NCBI GenBank assembly: GCA_947460455.1
Contig: CANHKG010000025.1
Span: forward strand, 1-32,549
Origin: Rhodospirillales bacterium
GTDB taxonomy: Bacteria; Pseudomonadota; Alphaproteobacteria; Acetobacterales; Acetobacteraceae
DNA length: 32,549 bases
Direction of reading: 5' to 3'
The notes below the pieces were generated by a model. The model had not been told where the DNA came from. It searched no databases and saw only the letters and a list, made by a program, of their open reading frames with translations. Within the stretch, counting starts at the first letter, position 1. Each line of letters opens with the position of its first letter. Positions 1 to 8,149 of the stretch are shown here, in pieces. The position numbers and the translations under genes were made by a program.

Positions 1-129
1 CAGGCGGGCGAGGCATGCCATGATGAGGGCATGCACCGCATCCGGCAGCCAGACCGGGGCCGGCACCGATGTGGTGGCGGTTCCCAGCCTGGCGACCTCG
101 TCGGCCAGGGTGGAGGGGATGGGCGGCAT
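1..129 (-). CDS. Unknown protein, N-terminal part only (runs off the left edge)
   Basis: An open frame of 43 codons runs from an ATG at 129 off the window edge without a stop. The start is well supported: an AAAGGA ribosome site lies about 9 bases upstream and a promoter with a 17-base spacer is visible at 170-198. The visible peptide begins MPPIPSTLADEVARLG and continues with a hydrophobic, Ala/Leu-rich stretch near residues 31-43. I do not recognise the family, and too little is present to assign one. The frame is real in my view because promoter, ribosome site and ATG line up. Confidence 0.55.
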   Translation of the reverse strand, partial: MPPIPSTLADEVARLGTATTSVPAPVWLPDAVHALIMACLARL

Positions 130-169
130 GGGGCGGGGGTCCTTTGCGGCGATTTCTAACGATAACGTG

Positions 170-198
170 AATATAATTAACCTAACTGACCAACGCAA
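170..198 (-). promoter_or_regulatory. Candidate sigma-70 type promoter for the left-edge gene
   Basis: On the minus strand TTGCGT (193-198) and TATATT (170-175) are separated by exactly 17 bases, inside an AT-rich patch (about 155-200) that stands out from the GC-rich surroundings. A transcript would start near 163 and have a leader of about 33 bases. The call rests on consensus match and spacing only. Confidence 0.5.
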
Positions 199-289
199 GA
201 GGCTCCTGAAAATTTCTTTCGACGGATATGCTGCCGCCGCTCGGTCGCGCCTTTCGCGCCATGGCGTGGGTTGCACATGGCGGTGGGCG

Positions 290-898
290 TTACACCCTCG
301 CCGCGATCACGTCGGTTCGCGATTGAACAACGAAGCGCCATGCTGGAGCGCTGGTCGTCAGTGACTGCGCATCTGGAAAAGCCGTGCCACCGGCAGCGAT
401 CCAGTGGGCATGCACGATGCCCCCCAGCATGCTGCGAACTGCATCCTTAGGAGTTTCGGCGTCATAACACGCGTCCGCCTCACCCCCGGCACCAATCACG
501 CTTTCCTGTGCCAAACACTGGGTGGCATGCCGCAGCGCAAGAAGCGTTGCCACAACCCTTTGTGGGTTCCCCGCCAAAACCATGTCGGGAAACGAAATGC
601 CCGCCGTACAGCCTGAACGCGCTAGACTGTAGCTGAGTACGACGCGGCCAGTGCCGGCCGCCGGGGAGGCGTGATACCGGAAAAGCTGTGTCGTGACGCC
701 GGGGACCGAATCGAGTATCGCAGCGCCTGCTGGCCACGCCACCATGTGCTGGCGCCCTGAGCCAACATCCAGAGACATGACCTCGAGCGGTGGACCCATC
801 TCCTCTGCGAACGCCTTCGCGATAGCAGACATTGCCACTGATGGCGGCAGTGCGGGCCCCCCGAACAGGGTGCATTCGAAGCTGACGCGCTCTGGCAT
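290..898 (-). CDS. Hypothetical protein, 202 aa
   Basis: The frame opens with an ATG at 898, 21 bases after the stop of the SelA-like gene upstream on the same strand, so it is probably the last gene of that operon. The ribosome site is weak (GCGGAA). The protein is mixed in composition, with no signal peptide, transmembrane segment or recognisable motif; it contains several Cys and His residues and a central Gly/Ala-rich part. GC preference at third codon positions looks lower than in the neighbours, which could mean recent acquisition or that the frame is not coding. I do not recognise a family. No other frame here looks more coding. Confidence 0.5.
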   Translation of the reverse strand: MPERVSFECTLFGGPALPPSVAMSAIAKAFAEEMGPPLEVMSLDVGSGRQHMVAWPAGAAILDSVPGVTTQLFRYHASPAAGTGRVVLSYSLARSGCTAGISFPDMVLAGNPQRVVATLLALRHATQCLAQESVIGAGGEADACYDAETPKDAVRSMLGGIVHAHWIAAGGTAFPDAQSLTTSAPAWRFVVQSRTDVIAARV

Positions 899-919
899 GT
901 TCCGCTAGGCGCGGTGCCT

Positions 920-2410
920 TTATCCTAGTTTCGTCGCACTCCACTGGGCGGAGCCGAACTGGGCGAGGTTCACCGGGCCTTGGTGATGGTCGCTGGAGGT
1001 GCCGAGGCGCACGCTGCCGGACATGGCCTTGGCACCGGCCAGCCCATCGAAATTGTAGCGGATGTTGCTGCCTTCGTAGCGAGTGCCGAAGCTCATGGTC
1101 ACCGCGTCTCCTTCCAGTTGGCCGCTGACGCCGCCTTCGAAGAGTTGGCTGTGCTGTTCGCCGGTGATGGCGTTGCCGCTCTGTTGCAGGGTGACCTTGT
1201 GGACGCGCTCGCCGTGCAGGAAGCGGACGCGGACTTCCCATTCGCCGGAGAGGTCCACGGCCGGGGGGGCGAGGGGCTTGGGTTCGGTGATGCGGGCGGA
1301 TTCCAGGGCGCGGGCGAGGGCGCGGCCGACTTCGGCGGCTTCGCCGGGCTGGAGCTGGAAGGGGTCGATGGTGATGCGGTCTTCCTTGGCCGAGTGGTCA
1401 TCGAGCATGATGCGCGGCGTGCCTTCGAGCACGGCGAGGCGCAGGCCCGGCCCGTCGATGCCGATCTTGGTGCGGTCCCAGATGATGCGCAGGGCGGGGA
1501 CGACGACGACGTTCTGCGGGGCGACGATTTCGGTGCGGACGCCGGGGACGGCTTCGACGAAGCGGGCGATTTCGGCGTTCTGGCCGGTCCAGCGGGTGAC
1601 TTCGTCGTTCACGTCGCGGTGCTCGATCCAGTATTCCACGGCGGTGAGCAGGCCGATGACGTCTTCCTTGGAGACCTTCATCGGGCGGCCGAGGGCCTGG
1701 TGGGGGGAGGCGTTGCGCCAGGCGGCCTCGACGAGGTCCTTGCGGCCGAGGAGGAGGCCGGAGGTTTGCGGGCCGCGCAGGAACTTGCCGCCGGAGTAGA
1801 TGACGAGGTCGGCGCCGCGGGTGAGCCAGGGGGAGGGCTTCACCAGGTGTTCGCTGGCCGCATCGACCATGACGGGCACGCCGCGCGGCTTGGCGCGGGC
1901 CAGCAGGTCCTCCATGCGGACCTGGCTTTCGTGCTCGTGGGTGCCGAGGACGGCGACCATGGCGACGGGTTCCTCGAAGGCGCGATCGAGTTCCTCGATG
2001 GTTTCGACCTCGACGATGATGGTGCCGCTCATGCGGATGGCTTGGTCGTAGGCGAAGCGCTGGTTCTTCACCATCACCACGCGGTTGGCCATGCCGGTGG
2101 TATCCGGCAGGCGCAGCATCTTGATCGGGTCGTTGCCGGCGACGCAGGCCATGGTGCCGAGGGCGACGGCGGCCGCACTGCCGCAGGTGACGAGCGCGCC
2201 TTCGGAGCCGGTGAGTTCCGCGATGCGGGCGCCGGCCTTTTCCATCAGTTCATCGAGGTTGACGAAGTGGCGGGCGGCTTCGGCGACGGCGGCGCGGACC
2301 TGGGGCAGCATGAGGCTGCCGCCGTGCATGGTGCGCACCGAGCAGCAGTTGATGAAGGGCCGGACGCCGATGGCCAGGTAGGGGTTGTTGCTGGTCGCCG
2401 CGTCGTTCAT
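920..2410 (-). CDS. SelA-like PLP-dependent enzyme with extra C-terminal beta-rich domain
   Basis: The 496-aa protein has two parts. Residues about 1-380 match the fold-type I PLP enzymes related to selenocysteine synthase SelA and D-glucosaminate-6-phosphate ammonia-lyase: a Gly-rich cofactor region (SEGALVTCGSAAA, 69-81), an Asp-Ala pair at VDAASEH and a Schiff-base lysine candidate K209 in SGGKFLRGPQ. Residues about 388-496 form a separate domain starting SGEWEVRV, with alternating hydrophobic and glycine residues typical of a small lipocalin-like beta barrel, which SelA lacks. The neighbour upstream (55 bases away) is a TIM-barrel sugar isomerase-like protein, so catabolism of an amino sugar or amino acid is plausible. 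Selenium transfer is unlikely, as no selenium genes are nearby. The substrate is unknown. Confidence 0.8.
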   Translation of the reverse strand: MNDAATSNNPYLAIGVRPFINCCSVRTMHGGSLMLPQVRAAVAEAARHFVNLDELMEKAGARIAELTGSEGALVTCGSAAAVALGTMACVAGNDPIKMLRLPDTTGMANRVVMVKNQRFAYDQAIRMSGTIIVEVETIEELDRAFEEPVAMVAVLGTHEHESQVRMEDLLARAKPRGVPVMVDAASEHLVKPSPWLTRGADLVIYSGGKFLRGPQTSGLLLGRKDLVEAAWRNASPHQALGRPMKVSKEDVIGLLTAVEYWIEHRDVNDEVTRWTGQNAEIARFVEAVPGVRTEIVAPQNVVVVPALRIIWDRTKIGIDGPGLRLAVLEGTPRIMLDDHSAKEDRITIDPFQLQPGEAAEVGRALARALESARITEPKPLAPPAVDLSGEWEVRVRFLHGERVHKVTLQQSGNAITGEQHSQLFEGGVSGQLEGDAVTMSFGTRYEGSNIRYNFDGLAGAKAMSGSVRLGTSSDHHQGPVNLAQFGSAQWSATKLG

Positions 2411-2465
2411 CGGGGATGCTCCGGGTGCTGCCTTGGGGTATCTCAGCGCTGCGGGGGCAGGGTGG

Positions 2466-3452
2466 TCAAGCGGCGGCTTTCGCCGTGACCCAGGCGGCCT
2501 TCAGCCATTTCGCGACTTCGATGCTGTGTTCGAAGATGGAATAGCGGTGGCCGAAGCCGTAATCGATGCCGGGGATCATCTCCACGGTGACCTGTTCGAG
2601 GCGGCTGTTCGGGTCGCGGGCGTGGTGGGCGAACATCTGGCGCACCACCTCTTTCCAGGGCTCCAGGCGCGATTCATCCCAGTCGCTGTGCCATTGGCCG
2701 GGCTTGGGCTGGATGAAGGGATACTGCACGCCGCGGCCGAAGCTGCCATCGGGGTGGCTGGCCCAGACGTTGCGGGGATTGTTCGGCACGGCCGGGCGGG
2801 CATGGGCGTGGCGGACCCAGTTGTTGGCGATCCATTCGGCACAGACATTGCCGGGCTTGGCGGGATCGAGCACCAGGCCGGCGGCGATGTCTTCGCGCAG
2901 GCCCTCGAACGGTAGTTCCGCTTCGTTGTCGATCTTGAAGATGACGTGGCTGTGGTCCAGCGTCATGTTGAACTTCACGCCGCGGGCTTCGACGAGGCGG
3001 GCGACCTTGGCCACGCGGCTGAGGCGTTCGGACCACATGTTGATGTGGACCTCGAAGCACGGGGTGACGCCGAGTTTTTCGCCCAGCTCCGCGGCGTGGA
3101 GGTAGAAGGCGGCGACCTGCTCGTCTGTCACGCGGTTGCCGGCGGCGTCCTTGAAGGGGACCTGGACGTTCTGCACGCGCATGCCGCATTCCGCGCCGAT
3201 GCGCAGGTGCCATTCCAGCAGGGGTTCGTCGCGGCCGAGGGCGTAGAAGAAGCCGCCGGACATCAGGGGGATGCCGGTTTCGCGGCTGGCTTTCTTGTAG
3301 GTGTCCAGCAGGCCGGGCAGGGGGGTGCGCTCGAAATAGTCGAACACACCGGCATCGCGGACCATGCGGAACTGGGTTTCCACATCGGGCGTATGCGCAT
3401 CGGTGTGCAGCACGCCGCCGCCGCTGATGCCGATGAGAATGTCACGCGACAT
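2466..3452 (-). CDS. Xylose isomerase-like TIM-barrel protein (sugar isomerase/epimerase family)
   Basis: The 328-aa protein begins MSRDILIGISGGG; the ATG at 3452 is chosen over upstream starts because AGGAG lies 8 bases before it and homology-like sequence starts there. Strand motifs of the AP-endonuclease-2/xylose-isomerase-like barrel are visible: an acidic strand CFEVHINMW, the His/Asp-rich NMTLDHSHVIFK and a late VEMIPGIDYGFGHRYSIFEHS, which together could supply a divalent metal site. Such proteins isomerise or epimerise sugars or dehydrate sugar acids. It is first in a minus-strand operon with the SelA-like enzyme. Its own promoter region carries an inverted repeat (3517-3535). The exact substrate cannot be read from sequence. 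Confidence 0.75.
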   Translation of the reverse strand: MSRDILIGISGGGVLHTDAHTPDVETQFRMVRDAGVFDYFERTPLPGLLDTYKKASRETGIPLMSGGFFYALGRDEPLLEWHLRIGAECGMRVQNVQVPFKDAAGNRVTDEQVAAFYLHAAELGEKLGVTPCFEVHINMWSERLSRVAKVARLVEARGVKFNMTLDHSHVIFKIDNEAELPFEGLREDIAAGLVLDPAKPGNVCAEWIANNWVRHAHARPAVPNNPRNVWASHPDGSFGRGVQYPFIQPKPGQWHSDWDESRLEPWKEVVRQMFAHHARDPNSRLEQVTVEMIPGIDYGFGHRYSIFEHSIEVAKWLKAAWVTAKAAA

Positions 3453-3516
3453 GGCGGGGCTCCTGGATGTTCGTGGGCATGATGGCCGGGGGGACGGTAG
3501 CATGGCGGGGGCGGGG

Positions 3517-3541
3517 GTCCAGTGGTGTGCTGGACTGTCAA
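3517..3541 (-). promoter_or_regulatory. Operator-like inverted repeat beside a TTGACA box
   Basis: The sequence GTCCAG-TGGTGTG-CTGGAC (3517-3535) is a perfect 6-bp inverted repeat with a 7-base centre, directly followed by TGTCAA (3536-3541), which reads TTGACA on the minus strand. It lies in the divergent gap between the isomerase-like gene (start 3452) and the TIGR03032 gene (start 3592). I see no good -10 at the expected distance, so promoter assignment is weak; the repeat may bind a dimeric regulator. Confidence 0.35.
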
Positions 3542-3591
3542 ACCGTGGGTGGGGCGGCTACGATCCTGGGCACGTACGACAGGGATCGACG

Positions 3592-4665
3592 ATGAGCGCC
3601 ACCACGGCCGAGGCCGCCCAGGCCACCCCGCAGCTGGAGATCAGCACCTCTCGCCAGCTGCCGAATTTCCTGGCTGAGCAGAAGCTGAGCCTGGCCGTGA
3701 CGACGTATCAGGCCGGCAAGCTGTTCCTGCTGGGGTTGCGGCCGGATGGAAGGCTTTCGGTGTTCGAGCGCACGCTGGAGCGCTGCATGGGGCTGGCGGC
3801 GGATGGGGGCACGCTGCATGTGGCGACGCTGCAGCAGCTGTGGAAATTCGCCAATGTGCTGCCGGCGGGCCAGGACTGGCAGGGGCATGACGCGCTGTAT
3901 GCACCGCGACGGAGCTGGGTGACCGGGGATTTGGACATCCATGACGTGGCGCTGGACAGCTTCGGGCGGCCGGTGTTCGCCAATACGCTGTTCAGCTGCG
4001 TGGCCGCCGCTTCCGACACGCACAGCTTCCAGCCGCTGTGGCAGCCGCGATTCATCTCTCGCCTGGCCGCCGAGGATCGTTGCCATCTGAACGGGCTGGC
4101 GATGGAGAACGGCGTGCCGCGCTTTGTGACGCTGGTGGGGCCGAGCGACGTGGCGGATGGGTGGCGGGCGCATCGGGCCAGCGGCGGGCAGGTGATCGAT
4201 GTGGTGACCGGGGAGGTGGCCTGCGCCGGGCTTTCGATGCCGCATTCGCCGCGGGTGCATCGCGGCCAGGTGTTCCTGCTGAATGCGGGGACCGGGGAGT
4301 TCGGGCGGGTGGATCTCGCGGCCGGGCGGTTCGAGCCGATTGCGTTCTGCCCGGGCTATGCGCGCGGGTTGGCGTTTCATGGTGATTTCGCGGTGATCGG
4401 GACCTCCTTGCCGCGGGACAATCGGACCTTTACCGGGCTGGCGCTGGACGGGGAGCTGGCGAAGCGGGGGGCGGAGCCGCGCTGTGCGATCCTGGTGATC
4501 GATCTGCGCACCGGGGATACGGTGCACTGGCTGCGCTTCGAGGGCGTGGTGCAGGAGTTGTACGACGTGGCGGTGCTGCCGGGCGTGGTGCGGCCGGCGG
4601 CGATCGGGTTCAAGTCTGACGAGATCCGCCGCGTGATCACCATGGGCGAGCCCCCGGCCGCGTGA
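3592..4665 (+). CDS. TIGR03032/DUF4915-type conserved protein
   Basis: The 357-aa protein starts MSATTAEAAQ; the ATG at 3592 follows AGGG by 7 bases, and sequence upstream in frame is not protein-like. Recognisable family stretches are TTYQAGKLFLLG and FERTLERCMGLA near residues 40-70, followed by repeated short strands with HVATLQQLWKF, ANTLFSCVA and PGYARGLAF, suggesting a beta-propeller-like fold. The family is of unknown function; I know it from memory as occurring with or fused to TPR proteins, which fits the next gene. No signal peptide or membrane segment is seen. Its stop codon overlaps the start of the TPR gene, so the two are translationally coupled. Confidence 0.75.
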   Translation: MSATTAEAAQATPQLEISTSRQLPNFLAEQKLSLAVTTYQAGKLFLLGLRPDGRLSVFERTLERCMGLAADGGTLHVATLQQLWKFANVLPAGQDWQGHDALYAPRRSWVTGDLDIHDVALDSFGRPVFANTLFSCVAAASDTHSFQPLWQPRFISRLAAEDRCHLNGLAMENGVPRFVTLVGPSDVADGWRAHRASGGQVIDVVTGEVACAGLSMPHSPRVHRGQVFLLNAGTGEFGRVDLAAGRFEPIAFCPGYARGLAFHGDFAVIGTSLPRDNRTFTGLALDGELAKRGAEPRCAILVIDLRTGDTVHWLRFEGVVQELYDVAVLPGVVRPAAIGFKSDEIRRVITMGEPPAA

Positions 4666-5876
4666 GCGTGGCGCCGACGCTGGCGGCCGCGCGGGGGCTG
4701 CTGCAGGCCCGGCGGTATGGGGAGGCCGCGCGGCTGCTGGGCCAGCTGGTGGCGGCTCAGCCCGAGTCCGCTTCGGCGGCGCTGCTGTTGGGCGTGGCGT
4801 TGTTGCACCAGCAGGACAGCGTGCCGGCGCTGGGGCATTTCCAGGCGGTGACGCGGCGCTGGCCGGGGCTGGAGGATGGCTGGCAGGGGTTGGGCAAGGC
4901 GCTGGTGGACCTGCATCGGCCGGATGAGGCGGTGGTGGCGTTCACGGAGGCGGCTCGGGTGAGCCCGGCGCCGGCGCGGGCGGTGTATCATCGTGGCATG
5001 GCGCATCTGTTGGCGGGGCGGTTCGCCGAGGGGTGGGCGGAGTACGAGCATCGGCTTCATGTGCCGGAATTGCAGCCGCGTTTGCTGACGGCGCCGTTGT
5101 GGGATGGCTCCAGGCTGGCGGGGCGGCGGCTGCTGGTGGTGTGCGAGCAGGGGTATGGCGACGTGTTCCAGGCGATTCGGCTGCTGCCGCGGTTGCTCGG
5201 GTTGGGCGGCACTGTTGTTTTCGAGTGCCCGGAGGAGTTGCGGGCGCTGCTCGCGCCGGTGCTGGCGGGGTGCGAGGTGGTGCCGTTGCGGGGCCGGGGG
5301 GCGCCGGATGCGCGGTTCGATGTCTGGGTGCCGTTGCTCAGCTTGCCGCATCGGCTGGGGCTGACGCTGGAGGAGCTGCCGGGGGAGGTGCCGTATCTTC
5401 ACGCCGCGCCGGTGGCGATGCCGGCTGGGTCGGTTGGCGTGTGTTGGGCGGGGAGCCCGCGGCATCCGCAGGATCATCAGCGTTCCATGGACCCGGAGTT
5501 CCTGGCGCCGTTGGCGGCGCTGGCGGGCGTGCGGCTGGTGTCGTTGCAGAAGGAGGCTGGGCCGCACGCGCCGCTGCCGGAATTCGCGGGGGTGCTGCAG
5601 GCGCCGCCGATCCCGCTGGCCGACTTTGCCGCCACGGCGCGGGTGATCGCGGGGCTGGAGGCGGTGGTGACGGTGGATACCGCGATTGCGCACCTGGCCG
5701 GGGCGATGGGGCGGCCGACCTTCCTGCTGCTGTCGCATGCCGCGGAGTGGCGTTGGCTGATGGGGCGGGCGGAGTCGCCCTGGTACCCCTCCATGCGGCT
5801 GGTGCGCCAGCCGGCGCCGGGGGATTGGCCGGCGGCGGTGGCGATGGTGGCGGCGGGGCTGCGGGGGGTGGTGTAG
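4662..5876 (+). CDS. TPR protein with glycosyltransferase (GT9/heptosyltransferase-like) C-terminal domain
   Basis: The 404-aa protein starts at a GTG that overlaps the TGA of the previous gene (GTGA). Residues about 1-140 show TPR-type helices: LLQARRYGEAARLLGQLVA, LALLHQQD-like pairs and FAEGWAEYEHRL. Residues about 150-400 resemble the C-terminal half of glycosyltransferase family 9 or TPR-GT proteins: CEQGYGDVFQAIRLLP, VGVCWAGSPRHPQDHQRS, SLQKE and VVTVDTAIAHLAGAMGRPTF, the last being the typical nucleotide-sugar binding loop. It may glycosylate a protein or surface component. Pairing with the TIGR03032 protein suggests the two act together. Acceptor and sugar are unknown. Confidence 0.8.
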   Translation: MSVAPTLAAARGLLQARRYGEAARLLGQLVAAQPESASAALLLGVALLHQQDSVPALGHFQAVTRRWPGLEDGWQGLGKALVDLHRPDEAVVAFTEAARVSPAPARAVYHRGMAHLLAGRFAEGWAEYEHRLHVPELQPRLLTAPLWDGSRLAGRRLLVVCEQGYGDVFQAIRLLPRLLGLGGTVVFECPEELRALLAPVLAGCEVVPLRGRGAPDARFDVWVPLLSLPHRLGLTLEELPGEVPYLHAAPVAMPAGSVGVCWAGSPRHPQDHQRSMDPEFLAPLAALAGVRLVSLQKEAGPHAPLPEFAGVLQAPPIPLADFAATARVIAGLEAVVTVDTAIAHLAGAMGRPTFLLLSHAAEWRWLMGRAESPWYPSMRLVRQPAPGDWPAAVAMVAAGLRGVV

Positions 5877-5882
5877 CCGGCT

Positions 5883-7589
5883 TCAGTGCCCAGCCAGGAT
5901 CGCGTCGGCGACTTTTTCGGCGGTCATCAGGGTGGGGAAGTTGGTGTTGGCGCAGGGGACGACGGGGAAGATGGAGGCGTCGCACACGCGCAGGCCGTCG
6001 ATGCCGCGGACCCGCCCTGCGTGGTCGGTGACGGCCATGGGGTCGTCGTCGCTGCCCATGCGGCAGGTGCAGCTGGCGTGCCAGACGCCGACGGCGGCGC
6101 GGCGGACGAAGGCTTCCATGGCGTCTTCGTCGGCGAGGACCTGTTCGAGGGTGAATTCCTCCATCACCAGCTTCTGCAGGAGGAGTTTGCGCAGGGCGGC
6201 GGGGCCATCCAGCAGCTTGGCCATGATGTCGGTGAGGAACTTGTTCTTGCCGTTGATGACGCCGACCTGGCGCACCTTGTCGGAGTAGCTGGCGGGGAAG
6301 GGGTCGTCCGTCACGCGTTTCATCGCGTCCATCAAATGGAGCGCGGCCATGCGGCGGAAGCCGTCGGCCAGGCGGTCGAGGTCGCGCTTGTCGGACAGGA
6401 GGTTGAAGGCGACTTCGGGTTCGGTGCGCCAATCGGTGGATTGCAGCTTCACTTCGCCGGTTTCGGAGTAGGTCTTGTTCACGAACAGGATGGCGGCGGC
6501 GATCTGTTCGCCCACGGCGTGCCAGGAGGATTTGGTGGCGGCGGTGACGAACATGTCGCCGGCGGGCGCGCCGCCCATGCCGGAGGAGTAGCGCCAGCCG
6601 AGCATGATGTGGCGGCGGGTGGTTTCGTTGATGCGGGCGAAGGGCTTCACGAAGGCGGCGAGGGCGATGGAGGGGTGGTCCATCAGGCGCTGGCCGACGC
6701 CGGGCAGGGCGTGGCGGACTTCGATCCCCATGTCGCGCAAATGGCCGGCCGGGCCGATGCCCGCGCGCATGAGGTGGGCGGGGGAGTGGATGGCGCCGCA
6801 GGACAGGATGACCTCCTTGCCGCGGAAGGTTTGTTTCTGGCCGTTCACCAGGGCTTCGATGCCGACGCAGGTGTTGCCTTCGAAGATCAGGCCGCTGACC
6901 TGGGTGAGGGTGGAGATGGTGAGGTTGGGGCGGGCGCGGGTGGCCGGGTCCAGGTAGCCGATGGCGGCGGAGACGCGGCGTTCGTAGGCGTTGGAGATGG
7001 TGATGGGGAAGTAGCCGTCTTCGAAGAAGCCGTTCTGGTCGGGCAGGTATTTCATGCCGGATTGCTTGAGCGCCTCGGCGAGGCCCTTGGCGTGTTCGGG
7101 CCAGAAATCCGGCCAGATGCGGCGGACGGGGATGCGGCCTTCCTGGCCGTGCCACTCGTCGTTGAAATCCATGTCGCGCTCGATCTTCTTGAAGAAGGGC
7201 AGCACGTTCTCCCAGCGCCAGCCGGCGGCGCCGCGGGCTTCCCATTCGTCGTAGTCGGTGGGGGCGCCGCGGTTGGCGAGCTGGCCGTTGATGGAGCTGC
7301 CGCCGCCGAGGACGCGGGCCTGTTCGTATTTGCGCAGGCGCGGTTTCGGGGCGTCGGGGTTGTTGTGGCTGATCACCTCGGTGGTGACCTTCAGCTCGTT
7401 CCAGAGGAATTTCGAGTTGAGGTAGGCGGTGCCGGGGTAGCTATCCAGGATCTCATGCGGGACCTTGCCGTGCGGTGTGTCCATGCCGGCTTCGCAGAGC
7501 AGCACCTGGTGACTGCTGCGGGCGGACAGGCGGTTGGCGAGCACGGAGCCGGCGGAGCCGCCGCCCACGATGATGGTGTCGAACTGCAT
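5883..7589 (-). CDS. GMC-family FAD-dependent oxidoreductase (choline/alcohol dehydrogenase-like)
   Basis: The 568-aa protein starts MQFDTIIVGGGSAGSVLANR; the ATG at 7589 has GGAGGA about 8 bases upstream, and the Rossmann FAD motif GGGSAG follows at once. The second GMC signature region is present (ILSCGAIHSPAHLMRAGIG). Near the end lie the catalytic pair expected for the family, H504 in VWHASCTCRMG and N548 in CANTNFPT, 44 residues apart as in choline oxidase. Such enzymes oxidise alcohols or sugars and pass electrons to oxygen, quinone or cytochrome c. No signal peptide is seen. A small exported cytochrome c gene is divergently placed, but a cytoplasmic enzyme would not reach it directly. 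Substrate is unknown. Confidence 0.9.
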   Translation of the reverse strand: MQFDTIIVGGGSAGSVLANRLSARSSHQVLLCEAGMDTPHGKVPHEILDSYPGTAYLNSKFLWNELKVTTEVISHNNPDAPKPRLRKYEQARVLGGGSSINGQLANRGAPTDYDEWEARGAAGWRWENVLPFFKKIERDMDFNDEWHGQEGRIPVRRIWPDFWPEHAKGLAEALKQSGMKYLPDQNGFFEDGYFPITISNAYERRVSAAIGYLDPATRARPNLTISTLTQVSGLIFEGNTCVGIEALVNGQKQTFRGKEVILSCGAIHSPAHLMRAGIGPAGHLRDMGIEVRHALPGVGQRLMDHPSIALAAFVKPFARINETTRRHIMLGWRYSSGMGGAPAGDMFVTAATKSSWHAVGEQIAAAILFVNKTYSETGEVKLQSTDWRTEPEVAFNLLSDKRDLDRLADGFRRMAALHLMDAMKRVTDDPFPASYSDKVRQVGVINGKNKFLTDIMAKLLDGPAALRKLLLQKLVMEEFTLEQVLADEDAMEAFVRRAAVGVWHASCTCRMGSDDDPMAVTDHAGRVRGIDGLRVCDASIFPVVPCANTNFPTLMTAEKVADAILAGH

Positions 7590-7738
7590 GCACGTTCCTC
7601 CGCCCTGCCGGTTCGATCCGGCCTTGCGGGCAACAGTAGCGTGACCTGCACGCGCGGCAACTGTACGACCTGCGCGCTTGCCCCGGCCTGGGTGCGGGAG
7701 GATGCTGGTGGCGTTGCGGCAAGGCAGGAGCACTGGCG

Positions 7739-8080
7739 ATGCGGCAGATGATGTTGGGCGCGATGCTGGCGATGGCCCTCGCCCCCCAGGCCTTCGCGCA
7801 GGCCCCGGTTGAGGACGGCGACCCGGTGAAGGGCCGCGAGATCGCCCGGATGTGGTGCGCCAATTGCCATGTGGTGGAGGCGAATCCCGCGCGCGGGGCT
7901 GATGCCGCGCCCACCTTCGCCGCCATTGCCGGCCGGCCCGGGGTGAGCGCGGAGGGGTTGCGGGCGTTCCTCTCGGCGCAGCATTCCGGCACCTCTCAGG
8001 GGCGGATGCCGAACCTTTCGCTGGCGCGCAACGACGTGGACAATGTGGTGGCCTACCTGCTTTCGCTGCGCGGCAAGTAG
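7739..8080 (+). CDS. Small exported c-type cytochrome (class I)
   Basis: The 113-aa protein has a clear signal peptide (residues 1-20, cleavage likely after AFA before QAPV) and one haem-binding motif C40-A-N-C43-H44. The distal axial ligand is probably M90 in GRMPNLSL, followed by the usual C-terminal helix NVVAYLLSLRGK. It is a monohaem class I cytochrome c that should act in the periplasm as an electron carrier. It is divergent from the GMC oxidoreductase across a 149-base gap and could take part in the same electron chain, but this is only suggested by position. Confidence 0.9.
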   Translation: MRQMMLGAMLAMALAPQAFAQAPVEDGDPVKGREIARMWCANCHVVEANPARGADAAPTFAAIAGRPGVSAEGLRAFLSAQHSGTSQGRMPNLSLARNDVDNVVAYLLSLRGK

Positions 8081-8149
8081 CGGGCTCTGGCCAAGGGGGG
8101 CCTTGCCGTCCTAGCCTCTTGGCCTCCCGTTCCCTGCGAAGGCGCCCCC

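Noticed and set aside
230-262. CGCG-rich hairpin after the gene ending at 290
   Set aside because: Pairing is short and imperfect and has no T tail.
920-2410. Selenocysteine synthase (selA) assignment
   Set aside because: The protein belongs to the wider SelA-like group, but has an extra domain, a sugar-metabolism neighbour and no selB, selD or tRNA-Sec nearby.
980-2488. 502-aa plus-strand frame opposite the SelA-like gene
   Set aside because: Composition (GDGVAALL, AEGDG repeats) is typical of a reverse-strand shadow; the minus strand has clear PLP-enzyme motifs.
4377-5738. 453-aa minus-strand frame opposite the TPR gene
   Set aside because: Arg/His/Gln/Pro-rich shadow without any recognisable domain.
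5886-7751. 621-aa plus-strand frame opposite the GMC oxidoreductase
   Set aside because: Shadow frame with Gly/Ala/Asp/His-rich text; the opposite strand carries the FAD motif and the catalytic His/Asn.
8085-8115. Possible terminator after the cytochrome c gene
   Set aside because: The AAGG/CCTT pairing is only about 4 bp and no T run follows, so it is too weak to annotate.
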